The notes: generated by a model from the sequence alone, not told the origin. A stretch of 41,146 nucleotides of DNA from CAXQZU01 sp964228555 (GCA_964228555.1 CAXQZU010000043.1:1-41146); one strand, 5' to 3'. Shown: positions 15,178 through 23,294, counted from the stretch's first letter. Made by a program: numbers and translations.

Positions 15178-16743
15178 TCAGGGCGGCGGCAGGCGCTCGA
15201 GGATGCTGCGCACCATGATGCGGTCGGTGACGCAGGGCAGCCACTCGCCCAGCCAGGCGGCGACGCGGCTGGCCGCACCCGGGATCACCAGCGCGCGCCG
15301 GCGGTGCACGCCCGCCAGCACGGCGTCGGCCACGTCCTCGGGCGGCATGCGGCGTGACTCGTCGCTGCCCGGCGGGGCGTGCCGGCGGGCGTGCTCGGTG
15401 CGCACGGGCCCGGGGCAGGCCAACAGCACGTGGAGCCCGCGGCCACGCACGGCGGCGCGCACGCTGCGCGCGTAGCCGGCCAGGCCGTCCTTGCTGGCGG
15501 CGTAGGCCGCGGCACCCGGGTAGCCCACCTGGTGGCTCAACGAGGCGATGAAGGCCAGCGTGCCGCCCTGCCGCACCCGGCCCGCAGCCAGCAGCATCGG
15601 CGTGAGCCGCAGCGGGGCGGCGAGGTTGACGGCCAGCACCGCCTGCCAGGCGTCCGGCGCCTGCGTGGCGAAGCGGCCCGTGGCCGAGATGCCGGCGTTG
15701 TGCACCACGAGGTCGAAGGGCTCGCCCGTCGCGAGCGTGCGGCCCAGCGCCTGCACCTCCTCGCCCTGGGCGAGGTCGCAGGCGTGCCAGCGCAGCGCCG
15801 GCAGCGCCGCCATCCGCGCGCGGTCCACGTCCACGCCCTCGACCTGCCAGCCCGCCTCCAGCAGGCGTCGCGCCAGCGCGCGGCCGATCCCGTCGGCTGC
15901 GCCCGTCACCAGCGCGCGACGGGGCCGGCCCGGCGCCGCGGGGGCTGCCGCTGGGGTGCAGGGCGGCTCCCACGTGCGGGGACGGCCCAGCAGCCGGTCG
16001 GCGAGGCGTGGCGCATGACGCCCCAGCCAGCCGCCCACCGCGTTGGCGGCACCCAGCGTCCGGTGCCAGCGTCGGCCGCGGGCTGCCCGCTCCAGCGCCT
16101 GCGCCACCCGTGCGGCGCTGGGCCAGCGCCGGGAGAGCCGCGTCACCTCCTCGGCCGGGGCGCCGCTCTTGACGTGGATGCCCGTGCGCGTGCCGCCGGG
16201 CGCCACCACGCGCACGTGCACGCGGCCGCGCTCCTCCAGCCGCAGCGCGCGGGCGAAGCCTTCCAGGGCCCGCTTCATGGCGCTGTAGGCGGCGAAGTCG
16301 GGGCAGGCCAGCTGCGCGGCCACGCTGCTGACGAACACGATGCGCCCCCGTGCGGCGCGCACGCGTGGCAGCAGCGCCTGCGTGAGCTGCATCGGGGCCG
16401 CGAGGTCCACGGCCAGCTGCTCGTGCAGGCGGCCGGCGGGCTCGCGCTCCAGCGGGCCATACGATCCCAGCGCGGCGTTGTGCACCAGCAGGTCGAGGCG
16501 CTCGATGCCGGCGGAGCGGAGCGCGTGCCCGACGGTGGCGCAGGCCTCGGCGGGCCGGGCGAGGTCGGCCTGCACGCCGAGGTGACGCGCTGCCAGCCCC
16601 ACGTCGGCTGAGGCCAGCGGGCGCCGCGCCACCAGCACCAGCCGCAGGCCCTGGCGGTCCAGGCGCCGGGCCAGCTCGAGCCCGATGCCGTCCGTGGCGC
16701 CGGTCACCAGCGCGACGGGAGCGTCCGCACCGGCCGTGCTCAC
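15178..16743 (-). CDS. Tandem fusion of two short-chain dehydrogenase/reductase domains
   Basis: One 521-residue protein holds two complete SDR domains. Domain 1 (about 8-230) has the cofactor motif TGATDGIG, HNAA, and catalytic Ser/Tyr/Lys in VSSVAAQL...Y153SAMK. Domain 2 (about 275-515) has TGAADGIG, HNAG and ASLSHQVGYPGAAAY414AASK. Both keep the nucleotide-binding and active-site residues, so both may be active NAD(P)(H) oxidoreductases. The linker (about 230-275) is Arg/Pro/Ala-rich. SDRs are normally about 250 residues and work as dimers or tetramers; here the dimer may be built into one chain. The GTG at 16743 starts 10 bp after the corA stop, so it is the last gene of the Nudix-corA-SDR operon. 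Substrate unknown; it resembles DltE/YqjQ-type SDRs only in general form. Confidence 0.88.
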   Translation of the reverse strand: MSTAGADAPVALVTGATDGIGLELARRLDRQGLRLVLVARRPLASADVGLAARHLGVQADLARPAEACATVGHALRSAGIERLDLLVHNAALGSYGPLEREPAGRLHEQLAVDLAAPMQLTQALLPRVRAARGRIVFVSSVAAQLACPDFAAYSAMKRALEGFARALRLEERGRVHVRVVAPGGTRTGIHVKSGAPAEEVTRLSRRWPSAARVAQALERAARGRRWHRTLGAANAVGGWLGRHAPRLADRLLGRPRTWEPPCTPAAAPAAPGRPRRALVTGAADGIGRALARRLLEAGWQVEGVDVDRARMAALPALRWHACDLAQGEEVQALGRTLATGEPFDLVVHNAGISATGRFATQAPDAWQAVLAVNLAAPLRLTPMLLAAGRVRQGGTLAFIASLSHQVGYPGAAAYAASKDGLAGYARSVRAAVRGRGLHVLLACPGPVRTEHARRHAPPGSDESRRMPPEDVADAVLAGVHRRRALVIPGAASRVAAWLGEWLPCVTDRIMVRSILERLPPP

Positions 16744-16753
16744 TGGCGCCGGC

Positions 16754-17734
16754 CTAGACCTTGCGCATCCACCCGGCGCGCACCATGAACCAGAGCATGC
16801 CGCCGATCACGGCCAGGCACACCGACAGGAAGATCCAGAACCCGTAGGGTTCGTGCGCGAAGGGCAGCTCGTCGAAGTTCATGCCCCACAGCCCGGTGAG
16901 GAAGGTCAGCGGCAGCATCAGGGCGCTGAACACCGTCAGGGTCTTCATCACGAGGTTGAGCCGGTTGGAGGCCACGCCGATGTAGGTCTCGCGCAGCCCG
17001 GCGAGCGTCTCGCGGTGGTCCTCGAGCAGGCCGCTGTAGAGGTCCAGGTGCTGCGCCACGTCGCGGAACAGGTAGCAGGTCTCCTTGCGCAGCTGCTTGA
17101 CCGTGCCGCTGGCCAGGCGTTGCACGCTCTCCTGCTGGCTGCGCACGAGACGCGAGATGCGGCGCAGCGTGCGGCGCAGGCGGAAGATGGGGCCCAGGCT
17201 GTCCACGCCGTCGTCGGGATCCAGCACCTCGTTCTCGAGCCCGTCGATCTCGTCCTCGACGAAGTTGATCACGGGCTCGTAGGCCTTCACGGCCATGTCC
17301 ACCACCGTGTGGTAGACGGTCTGCGCGCCCTTGCCCAGCCGCCGGACGGGATCGTGCTGCACCGAGTCCCACAGCGCGTCCAGCGCGGGCCACGGCTGCT
17401 CGCGCACCGTCACCAGCGTGCCCTGCATGTAGTAGAGCGAGAGCTCGATGTGCTCGACGCGGTCCTCGCTGATGCTGGTGGGCACCATCACGATCTGGAA
17501 CACGTAGCCGTCGTACTCGTCGAGCTTGGGCGCGGTGTGCGACTCGCGCACGTCCGTGATGGACAGCGGGTGGAAGCCGAAGCCCTCCTCCAGCAGCCGC
17601 AGGTCGTCGCTGTCCGGGCGCTCGATGTCGATCCAGAGCACCTTCTCGTCGGACTTCTTGGCCTCGATGATCTCGGCCTCGTCGTCCACGTGCATCATCT
17701 TCCCGCCCGGGAGCTTGCACATGGCGCGACGCAT
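16754..17734 (-). CDS. corA: CorA-family magnesium/divalent cation transporter
   Basis: 326 residues. The large cytoplasmic funnel domain (1-260) contains WIDIERPDSDDL, DVRESHTAPKLDEYDGY and a long charged helix with EDEIDGLENEVL. Two membrane helices lie at about 264-283 and 299-318, with the signature G284-M285-N286 (LWGMNFDELPF) in the loop between them. CorA pentamers import Mg2+ and sometimes Co2+ or Ni2+; some GMN proteins move Zn2+, so the ion is not certain. The ATG at 17734 has no Shine-Dalgarno but TAGGCT 7 nt upstream, whose TAG is also the Nudix stop codon. Middle gene of a tight three-gene minus-strand cluster. Confidence 0.93.
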   Translation of the reverse strand: MRRAMCKLPGGKMMHVDDEAEIIEAKKSDEKVLWIDIERPDSDDLRLLEEGFGFHPLSITDVRESHTAPKLDEYDGYVFQIVMVPTSISEDRVEHIELSLYYMQGTLVTVREQPWPALDALWDSVQHDPVRRLGKGAQTVYHTVVDMAVKAYEPVINFVEDEIDGLENEVLDPDDGVDSLGPIFRLRRTLRRISRLVRSQQESVQRLASGTVKQLRKETCYLFRDVAQHLDLYSGLLEDHRETLAGLRETYIGVASNRLNLVMKTLTVFSALMLPLTFLTGLWGMNFDELPFAHEPYGFWIFLSVCLAVIGGMLWFMVRAGWMRKV

Positions 17735-17741
17735 GGCCGGG

Positions 17742-17747
17742 AGCCTA
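17742..17747 (-). promoter_or_regulatory. -10-like TAGGCT, 7 nt before corA ATG (contains Nudix stop)
   Basis: TAGGCT lies 7 nt before the corA ATG. Its first three bases are the stop codon of the upstream Nudix gene, so the match is partly forced. It may allow leaderless corA transcription independent of the upstream gene. Confidence 0.35.
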
Positions 17748-18269
17748 CACCCGCGGCGGCCGCGTGCGCAGCCACGCCTCGAAGGACCGGATCTCGTCCC
17801 GGTTGCCGGGCCAGGCCACCAGCGCGCAGGCCTCGTCGAAGGAGGCCAGCCGTGCTTCCAGGTGCTCGTCGCACATCTGCACGGTGCCGGGGCCGGCATG
17901 CGCGGGCAGCAGCGCGCCAAGGCAGCGCTTGCGGAAGGCGCGGCCGGTGGTGGGCCCGGTGAAGTCCACCCAGCGGCCCAGGTCGTGGATCTCCACGCCC
18001 TCCACGTAGCCCGTCTCCTCGCGGATCTCGCGGCGGGCCGCGGCCTCGAGGTGCGCGTCGAAGGCCTCCACGCGGCCCGAGACGCCCTGCCAGAAGCCAC
18101 CCTGGTCGGGCCGGCGCTTGAGCAGCAGCAGCGACCACTGCGCGGGCTGGGGCACGGCCAGCAGGATGTCCACCACGAGGCGCGGCGAGCCGGGCGTGCC
18201 GTCACCGAGGTCCGCGGGCAGCGGGGACCACAGCACGGGGTCGATGGGGGTGGGGGAGGACGGGGACAT
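17745..18269 (-). CDS. Nudix hydrolase, NudB-like
   Basis: 174 residues; predicted to cleave a nucleoside diphosphate linked to another moiety, in the cytoplasm. The Nudix box is FWQGVSGRVEAFDAHLEAAA followed by RREIREETGY (about residues 62-90). The FWQGVSG start resembles dihydroneopterin-triphosphate/dATP pyrophosphatases. The box has one extra residue between GRVE and the REIREE helix, and the usual glutamate of the GE pair is Asp/Ala, so activity should not be assumed. The ATG at 18269 gives a plausible N-terminus; no strong Shine-Dalgarno. First gene of the minus-strand cluster with corA and the tandem SDR, 10 bp from corA. Confidence 0.82.
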   Translation of the reverse strand: MSPSSPTPIDPVLWSPLPADLGDGTPGSPRLVVDILLAVPQPAQWSLLLLKRRPDQGGFWQGVSGRVEAFDAHLEAAARREIREETGYVEGVEIHDLGRWVDFTGPTTGRAFRKRCLGALLPAHAGPGTVQMCDEHLEARLASFDEACALVAWPGNRDEIRSFEAWLRTRPPRV

Positions 18270-18310
18270 CGCGTCTCGCAGGGGCGCGCACCCGGTGCGC
18301 CCGGCGCGTG

Positions 18311-18317
18311 TACGGTA
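18311..18317. promoter_or_regulatory. Symmetric -10-like TACGGTA between divergent Nudix and FHA genes
   Basis: TACGGTA reads TACGGT on the plus strand and TACCGT on the minus strand, so one site could serve as -10 for both genes. It is 42 nt from the Nudix ATG and 78 nt from the FHA GTG. The same heptamer lies in the ligA/GT2 divergent region at 1836-1842. Confidence 0.4.
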
Positions 18318-18395
18318 CGCCTCCGGAGGGCCCGTGCCCACGCCTCTCGCACTCCTCGCGGTCCCGGGTCGTCCTCCCTCGCAGGCTGGCCGTCC

Positions 18396-19586
18396 GTGCC
18401 CGTAGCCCTGCGTCGCCTGGCTGCTCCCTGGGGCCGCATCCCCTTCCTGGGGGAGACCCTGCGCCTCGGCAGCGATCCGGACGGCGACGTGGTGCTGGAG
18501 CACGCAGGCCTCGCACCCCTGCATGCGCGCTTGCGCCAGGTGCGCGGGGCGTGGGTGGCCTCGGCGGAGGGCGAGGCCACGCTGGCGGTCAACGGGCGCG
18601 AGGGGACGTTGCTGCCGCTGCGCCACGGCGACCGCCTCGACCTGCTGCCCGGGGCGGGAGATGCCACGGCCTTCGTGTTCGAGGACGCGCTGGCGCGCGC
18701 CTTCGTCACGCCGGGCACGCCGCGCCTCTCGGCGTGGCTCAGCTTGCCGCTGTCGCGGCAGCCCGAGCATGGGCCCGGCCGCCTGGGCGTCGAGGTGGCG
18801 GCGCTGCCCGAGGACGCCTGCCTCGTGGCCGGGCGGGATCCCGCCGACGGCGCCGCGCTGGAGGTGGCCGTGGGCCCGGGCCTGCTGGACGGGGCGCACG
18901 CCACGCGCGTGCTGGCCGGGGCCGCCGCGCTGGCCGGGGCCCCTCATCCCTCGCTGGCGCAGGTGCGCGACCTGGGCCTGTGGCCCAGCCCGCAGGGTCC
19001 GCGCGCGTGGGTGGCCACGCGCCGGCCGGCGGGCACGCTGGCGCTGGACCGGCGGGCCCAGCCGCCCGCCCCGCTGGGCACGTGGCTGGGCTGGGTGGCC
19101 TCGCTGGCCCGCGGCCTCTCGTGGCTGCACCGCCGCCAGCTGCTGCACCGCGCTGTGGGCGTGGCCACCGTGACGCTGGGCGAGCAGGGCGACGCGGTGC
19201 TGCGTCCCACGCTGGCGTTGCGCGCGTGGCGCGAGGGCCTGCCGCCACGGCCGGGGCGCGAGCCCACCCCGGGGCTGCGCGCCCCGGAGGAGTCGGCTGA
19301 CGACGGGCCCGTCCTGACCGCGGCGCTGGACGTGCACGACCTGTGCGGCCTCGCGCTGGCGCTGCGCGCGGGCCGCTGGGGTCCGGAGCGTGCGGCCGCG
19401 CTGGCGGCCCAGCGCGCCCGGCCCGGCGCGTTGCGAGCGCTGGCGCTGGGCGCGGACCTCCCTCCAGCGCTGGAGCATCTGCTGGGCGAGGGGCTCGCGG
19501 CCGCGCCCGCGCGCCGGCCCAACGCCAACGACGTGGCCCGTCGCATCGAGGGCTGGCGCGTGCTCGAGGGCATGGCCCTGCCCTGA
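18396..19586 (+). CDS. FHA domain joined to a degenerate protein kinase (pseudokinase)
   Basis: 396 residues. Residues about 5-100 look like a Forkhead-associated phosphothreonine-binding domain: RLGSDPDGDVVLEHAGLA, PLHARL and NGREGTLLPLRHGDRL match its strand pattern, though the central Ser is replaced. Residues about 110-390 follow a Ser/Thr-kinase outline. LSWLHRRQLLHRAVGVATVTL sits where active kinases have HRDLKPxN, so the catalytic Asp is Ala. No glycine loop, invariant Lys or DFG is evident. The C-lobe is recognisable (DVHDLCGLALAL, APARRPNANDVARRI). It probably binds partners rather than phosphorylating them. The GTG at 18396 was chosen from the start of the FHA fold; it has no clear Shine-Dalgarno. 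Partner unknown. Confidence is moderate because both domains are divergent. Confidence 0.6.
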   Translation: MPVALRRLAAPWGRIPFLGETLRLGSDPDGDVVLEHAGLAPLHARLRQVRGAWVASAEGEATLAVNGREGTLLPLRHGDRLDLLPGAGDATAFVFEDALARAFVTPGTPRLSAWLSLPLSRQPEHGPGRLGVEVAALPEDACLVAGRDPADGAALEVAVGPGLLDGAHATRVLAGAAALAGAPHPSLAQVRDLGLWPSPQGPRAWVATRRPAGTLALDRRAQPPAPLGTWLGWVASLARGLSWLHRRQLLHRAVGVATVTLGEQGDAVLRPTLALRAWREGLPPRPGREPTPGLRAPEESADDGPVLTAALDVHDLCGLALALRAGRWGPERAAALAAQRARPGALRALALGADLPPALEHLLGEGLAAAPARRPNANDVARRIEGWRVLEGMALP

Positions 19587-19642
19587 GCGGCCGGTCCCCG
19601 ATGCGCCGTGGGTTCGCAGGCGGCGGCCGGCCGCAGCGCCCG

Positions 19643-19648
19643 TATCCT
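19643..19648 (+). promoter_or_regulatory. -10-like TATCCT, 9 nt before rRNA methyltransferase ATG
   Basis: TATCCT is followed by 9 nt without a Shine-Dalgarno and then ATG 19658; leaderless type. A 12-bp palindrome GCGGCCGGCCGC lies just upstream at 19623-19634. Confidence 0.5.
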
Positions 19649-19657
19649 CGCGCCCCG

Positions 19658-20989
19658 ATGGCTCCGTCCTTCCCCACCCTGACGCTGCGCGGCGGGCCGC
19701 CCGTGCACCCGTACGTGTACAGCAAGCGCGTGATGAGCGCGGACCGCAGCATGCGCGACGGCGACGTGGTGCGCGTGCTCACCCGGGAGGGCAAGCCCTG
19801 CGGCTTCGGCTTCGGCCACCGCGGCAGCCAGGTGGCCGTGCGCATGCTCTCCTACGACCCCGAGGTGGTGCCCGACGAGGCCTGGCTGCGTGCCCGGCTG
19901 GCTGCTGCCGAGGCCCTGCGCCGCGACGTGCTGCGCCTGCCCGAGGGCACGGACGCCTGGCGCGTGGTGCATGCCGAGGGCGACGGCCTCTCGGGCCTGG
20001 TCGTGGACCGCTATGCCCGCACGGCCGTGGTGGGCCTCTTCTCGCTGGGCTGGTTCCGGCGCAGCGAGGAGCTCGCCCGCGTGCTGCGCGAGGTGCTGGA
20101 CGTGGACACGGTGGTGTTGCGCGCCGACGAGAAGACCGAGCGCCAGGAAGGCTTCCAGGCCCCTGCGCCGCCGCGCGTGCGGCCGGTGCGGATCCGCGAG
20201 CGCGACGTGGCCTTCGAGGTGGACCCCGCCGGCGGCCACAAGACCGGCTTCTTCCTCGACCAACGCGAGAACCGCGCGCGCCTCTCCGCGCTGGCGCGCG
20301 GCCGCAGCGTGTTCGACGGCATGACCTACACGGGCGGCTTCGCGCTGGCGGCGGCTCTGGGCGGGGCGCGCACGGTGCGTGGCATGGACCTCGACGAGGA
20401 GGCGGTGGCGCAGGCCCAGCGCAACCTCGCGCTCAACCGGCTGCCGGCCGGGACCACGGTGCGCTTCGACCACGGCGACGTGTTCGATGCCCTGCGGGCC
20501 TACATCGCCGGGCCCGAGGCGGAGCGTCCGGAGGTGCTGGTGGTGGACCCGGCCAAGTGGGCGCGCGACCGCGCGGGCCTGGGCGCGGCGCTGGCCAAGT
20601 ACCGCGACCTCAACCGGCTGGCGCTGGAGGCGGTGCGCCCCGGCGGCCTCGTGCTCACCTGCTCCTGCTCAGGCCTCGTGAGCGAGGAGGCCTACCTCGG
20701 CGTGGTACGCGAGGCGGCCCTCGACGTGCGTCGCGAGGTGCGCATGCTGTCCGTGACGGGCGCGGCGGCCGACCATCCCGTGGCGGGCGCCTTCCCCGAG
20801 GGCCGCTACCTGAAGGCGGTGTTCCTGGCGGTGGGCGCGCCGGGCTCCGGCCCGGGCCGCTCGCCGGGGGCGGGAGCGCCGCCCGCCTGGGAGGGCCGCC
20901 GCGGCCGGCGCCGCCGGGGCGATGCGGCCGAGCCGGGCCACGAGGACGGCGCGGGGCCGCCCGACGGTGGGGGCCCGGACGACGCCTAG
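19658..20989 (+). CDS. RlmI-type 23S rRNA (cytosine-5) methyltransferase
   Basis: 443 residues. The N-terminal PUA-like domain starts with LTLRGGPPVHPYVYSKRVM. A central EEHEE-like part contains GLSGLVVDRY. The Rossmann methyltransferase follows with GHKTGFFLDQRENR, FDGMTYTGGFALAAA (SAM-binding), VDPAKWARDRAGLGAALAKY and LTCSCSGLVSEEAY (catalytic Cys region). Family members make m5C at 23S rRNA position 1962 (E. coli numbering). The usual DPPKF is DPAKW here. The last 50 residues are a Gly/Pro/Arg/Asp-rich tail absent from E. coli RlmI. The ATG at 19658 fits the PUA start. Related RlmK/RlmL or other Rossmann rRNA methyltransferases are the main alternatives. Confidence 0.88.
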   Translation: MAPSFPTLTLRGGPPVHPYVYSKRVMSADRSMRDGDVVRVLTREGKPCGFGFGHRGSQVAVRMLSYDPEVVPDEAWLRARLAAAEALRRDVLRLPEGTDAWRVVHAEGDGLSGLVVDRYARTAVVGLFSLGWFRRSEELARVLREVLDVDTVVLRADEKTERQEGFQAPAPPRVRPVRIRERDVAFEVDPAGGHKTGFFLDQRENRARLSALARGRSVFDGMTYTGGFALAAALGGARTVRGMDLDEEAVAQAQRNLALNRLPAGTTVRFDHGDVFDALRAYIAGPEAERPEVLVVDPAKWARDRAGLGAALAKYRDLNRLALEAVRPGGLVLTCSCSGLVSEEAYLGVVREAALDVRREVRMLSVTGAAADHPVAGAFPEGRYLKAVFLAVGAPGSGPGRSPGAGAPPAWEGRRGRRRRGDAAEPGHEDGAGPPDGGGPDDA

Positions 20990-21016
20990 GCCTCGTGCGC
21001 GTCGGGGCGCGGCGAC

Positions 21017-21418
21017 CTAGCGGCCCTTGCGGGCCAGCAGGCCCAGCAGCACGCCGTAGCCGAACACCTCGGACTTGCCGTCGATCTGCTTGGCGCCGCG
21101 CTGCTTGCGGTTCTCCACCAGCACCTTGAGCACGCCGGCCACGTCCTTGCACAGCGGCGTGTGCTTGCGATGCACGGGGAAGCGGGCCGGCAGCACGTCC
21201 TCGCCCAGCAGCAGGGGCAGCAGCTCCAGCCCGGCGTCGAGGGCCTGCCGCGGCGCCTCGCCCAGGCCTTGCTCGAGGGCGGCGCGCGACACCAGCAGCA
21301 CGGCGAGGTCGGCGGCGGCGGGCGCCTCGACGCGGTCGAAGTCGCGCCGGGCCATCTCGGGCACCAGCGAGGCGACGAACGACGCATCCGACGGATGGTG
21401 GATCAGCAGGATGCGCAC
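21017..21418 (-). CDS. Small TIR-like protein of unknown function behind nadE
   Basis: 133 residues, not confidently assigned. The start ILLIHHPSDASFVASLVPEM looks like the first strand and helix of a TIR domain. DLAVLLVSRAALEQGLGEAP and ALDAGLELLPLLLG resemble the later 'lvvlS...E...al....iipvll' segment, with a Glu near the position of the TIR NADase glutamate. The region between them is much shorter than in standard TIRs. A basic stretch (HRKHTPLCKDVAG) and a hydrophobic end (VFGYGVLLGLLARKGR) follow. The GTG at 21418 has a strong GAGGAGG upstream. It lies 59 bp downstream of nadE on the same strand, so probably in its transcript. A link between NAD+ synthesis and a possible NAD+-consuming fold is inference. 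It could equally be another small Rossmann-like protein. Confidence 0.5.
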   Translation of the reverse strand: MRILLIHHPSDASFVASLVPEMARRDFDRVEAPAAADLAVLLVSRAALEQGLGEAPRQALDAGLELLPLLLGEDVLPARFPVHRKHTPLCKDVAGVLKVLVENRKQRGAKQIDGKSEVFGYGVLLGLLARKGR

Positions 21419-21477
21419 GCAGCCTCCTCGGCAGGGACCTCGTCATCATGCCACGGTCGCGCGTCCGCGCGGCGCGA

Positions 21478-23133
21478 TCAGGCCTCGCTGGAGAGGTCGG
21501 TGGGGCGCGCGAGCGGCATGCGCCAGCCCGAGCCGAAGGCCACGGGCGTCACCTTCAGCCCCGGCGCCAGCTGGCGGCGCTTGTACTCGTTGCGCTCCAC
21601 CATGCGCAGCACGCGCTGGGCGAGCGCGCGGTCCACGCCCCGCGCCGCGATCTCGTCCAGCGAGAGGCCTTCCTCGATGCGCAGGCGCAGGATGGGATCC
21701 AGCACCTCGTAGGGCGGCAGCGAGTCTGTGTCCAGCTGCCCCGCGCGCAGCTCCGCCGTGGGCGGGCGCGTGACGGTGCGGGCGGGCATGCGGCCCTGCT
21801 GCTCGTAGAGGCGTGCCAGCGCGTAGACGCCCTGCTTCCACACGTCGGAGATCACCGCGAGGCCTCCGTTGGTGTCGCCGTAGAGCGTGCAGTAGCCCAC
21901 CGAGACCTCGCTCTTGTTGCCCGTCGCCAGCAGCAGGTGCCCGTGCTTGTTGGAGAGGGCCATCAGCATCGCGCCGCGCACGCGCGCCTGCAGGTTCTCC
22001 TCCGTGACGTCGGCGGGCTTGCCCTCGAAGGCGGGATCCAGCGCCTCGAGCAGGGCCCCGTAGGGGCCCTCGATGGGCAGCTCGCGGAAGCCGATGCCCA
22101 GCAGCGTGGCCAGCGACCTGGCCTCCTCGCGGCTGAGCGTGCTCGTGTGGCGGCTGGGCAGGCTCACGCCCAGCACGTGCGCTGCGCCCAGCGCGTCAGC
22201 CGCGAGGCAGGCCACCACGGCCGAGTCCACGCCGCCCGAGAGGCCCACCAGCGCGCGCGTGAAGCCCGACTTGCGCGCGTAGCCGCGCAACCCCATCACC
22301 AGCGCACGGCGCAGCTCCTCGGCCTCGGGCAGCGCCTCGGGGGCCAGGGCCGGTCCCGCCAGCGTCGCCGCCAGGTCGACCACGCGCAGCTCTTCCTCGA
22401 AGGCCGCCAGCCGCGCGCGCTCCTGCCCGTCCGCGCCCAGCACGCGGCTGCGCCCGTCGAAGAGCACGTCGTCGTTGCCGCCCACGAGGTGCACCGCCAC
22501 GATCGGCACGCGCAGCCGCCGCGCCTCCCCCGCGAAGAGGTCGCGGCGGTGCGCGTCCTTGCCGGCGTGGTAGGGCGATGCCGAGAGCGCCACCAGCAGC
22601 TCCGCGCCGGCCCGGCAGGCCTCGGCCGGCGGGTCGCAGTCGTAGAGGCGCCGGCCGTGCGGCCGGTCGGCGCCCCACAGGTCCTCGCACACGAGCAGGC
22701 CCAGCCGGCGTCCCTGCACCTCGACCACCACCGGGGCCTCGCCGGGCGCGAAGTAGCGGCGCTCGTCGAAGACGTCGTAGGTGGGCAGCAAGCGCTTGGC
22801 GTAGGTCGCCTCCACCCGGCCCCCGCGCAGCAGCAGGGCGGCGTTGACCAGCCCCGGGCCCGTCGGCCGGGGATTGCGCGCCACGGAGCCCACCAGCAGG
22901 GGGGGGCCAGCCGCCAGCCGGCGGGCCAGGGCTTCGTGCGCCTCCAGCGCGGCACGCACCACGCCCTCCCGCAGCAGGAGGTCCCGCGGGGGGTAGCCCA
23001 GCACGGCCAGCTCGGGCAGCACCACCAGGTCGGCACCCTGCGCGCGGGCCTGCTGCCAGGCCGCCTCGATGCGCGCCACGTTGCCCCGGACATCGCCGGC
23101 GGTGGTGTCGATCTGGGCCAAGGCGATGCGCAC
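21478..23133 (-). CDS. nadE: Glutamine-dependent NAD+ synthetase
   Basis: Last step of NAD+ synthesis: deamido-NAD+ plus ATP and ammonia from glutamine give NAD+. 551 residues. The N-terminal nitrilase/CN-hydrolase glutaminase has the triad E41 (VLPELAVLGYPPRD), K113 (YAKRLLPTYDVFDE) and C149 (VCEDLWG). The C-terminal synthetase has the PP-loop SGGVDSAVVACLAADALGA (about 300), PSRHTSTLSREEA, ENLQARVRGAMLMALSNK and ATGNKSEVSVGYCTLYGD. Length is normal for the two-domain bacterial form. The GTG at 23133 begins MRIALAQID, the expected start; TAGGCT lies 6 nt upstream and there is no Shine-Dalgarno. The TIR-like gene follows on the same strand. Confidence 0.96.
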   Translation of the reverse strand: MRIALAQIDTTAGDVRGNVARIEAAWQQARAQGADLVVLPELAVLGYPPRDLLLREGVVRAALEAHEALARRLAAGPPLLVGSVARNPRPTGPGLVNAALLLRGGRVEATYAKRLLPTYDVFDERRYFAPGEAPVVVEVQGRRLGLLVCEDLWGADRPHGRRLYDCDPPAEACRAGAELLVALSASPYHAGKDAHRRDLFAGEARRLRVPIVAVHLVGGNDDVLFDGRSRVLGADGQERARLAAFEEELRVVDLAATLAGPALAPEALPEAEELRRALVMGLRGYARKSGFTRALVGLSGGVDSAVVACLAADALGAAHVLGVSLPSRHTSTLSREEARSLATLLGIGFRELPIEGPYGALLEALDPAFEGKPADVTEENLQARVRGAMLMALSNKHGHLLLATGNKSEVSVGYCTLYGDTNGGLAVISDVWKQGVYALARLYEQQGRMPARTVTRPPTAELRAGQLDTDSLPPYEVLDPILRLRIEEGLSLDEIAARGVDRALAQRVLRMVERNEYKRRQLAPGLKVTPVAFGSGWRMPLARPTDLSSEA

Positions 23134-23139
23134 GGGGCC

Positions 23140-23145
23140 AGCCTA
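23140..23145 (-). promoter_or_regulatory. -10-like TAGGCT, 6 nt before nadE GTG
   Basis: TAGGCT with 6 nt to the GTG start and no Shine-Dalgarno; leaderless type. Confidence 0.5.
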
Positions 23146-23266
23146 CCGGGGCAACGCCGGTGCCCGCCGGGCGGCCCCGCCCGCCCGTCACCGGCCAAGG
23201 TCCCCGGGCCCGGCGGTCGTGCCATCCGTCCCCCTGAGCCGGGTCCTGCGCGAGCCGGGGGGACCC

Positions 23267-23294
23267 TTGACATGGCCCCCCCAAGGGGTATTCG
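23267..23294 (+). promoter_or_regulatory. Sigma-70-type promoter: TTGACA, 16 bp, TATTCG, for the poly-acidic gene
   Basis: TTGACA (23267-23272) is a perfect -35, followed after 16 bp by TATTCG (23289-23294). It is the only perfect TTGACA paired with a TA-containing -10 that I noticed in this GC-rich window. Transcription would start near 23301, leaving a leader of about 38 nt with AGGAGA before the ATG at 23339. The rest of the 205-bp space 23134-23338 shows nothing I can name. Confidence 0.6.
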
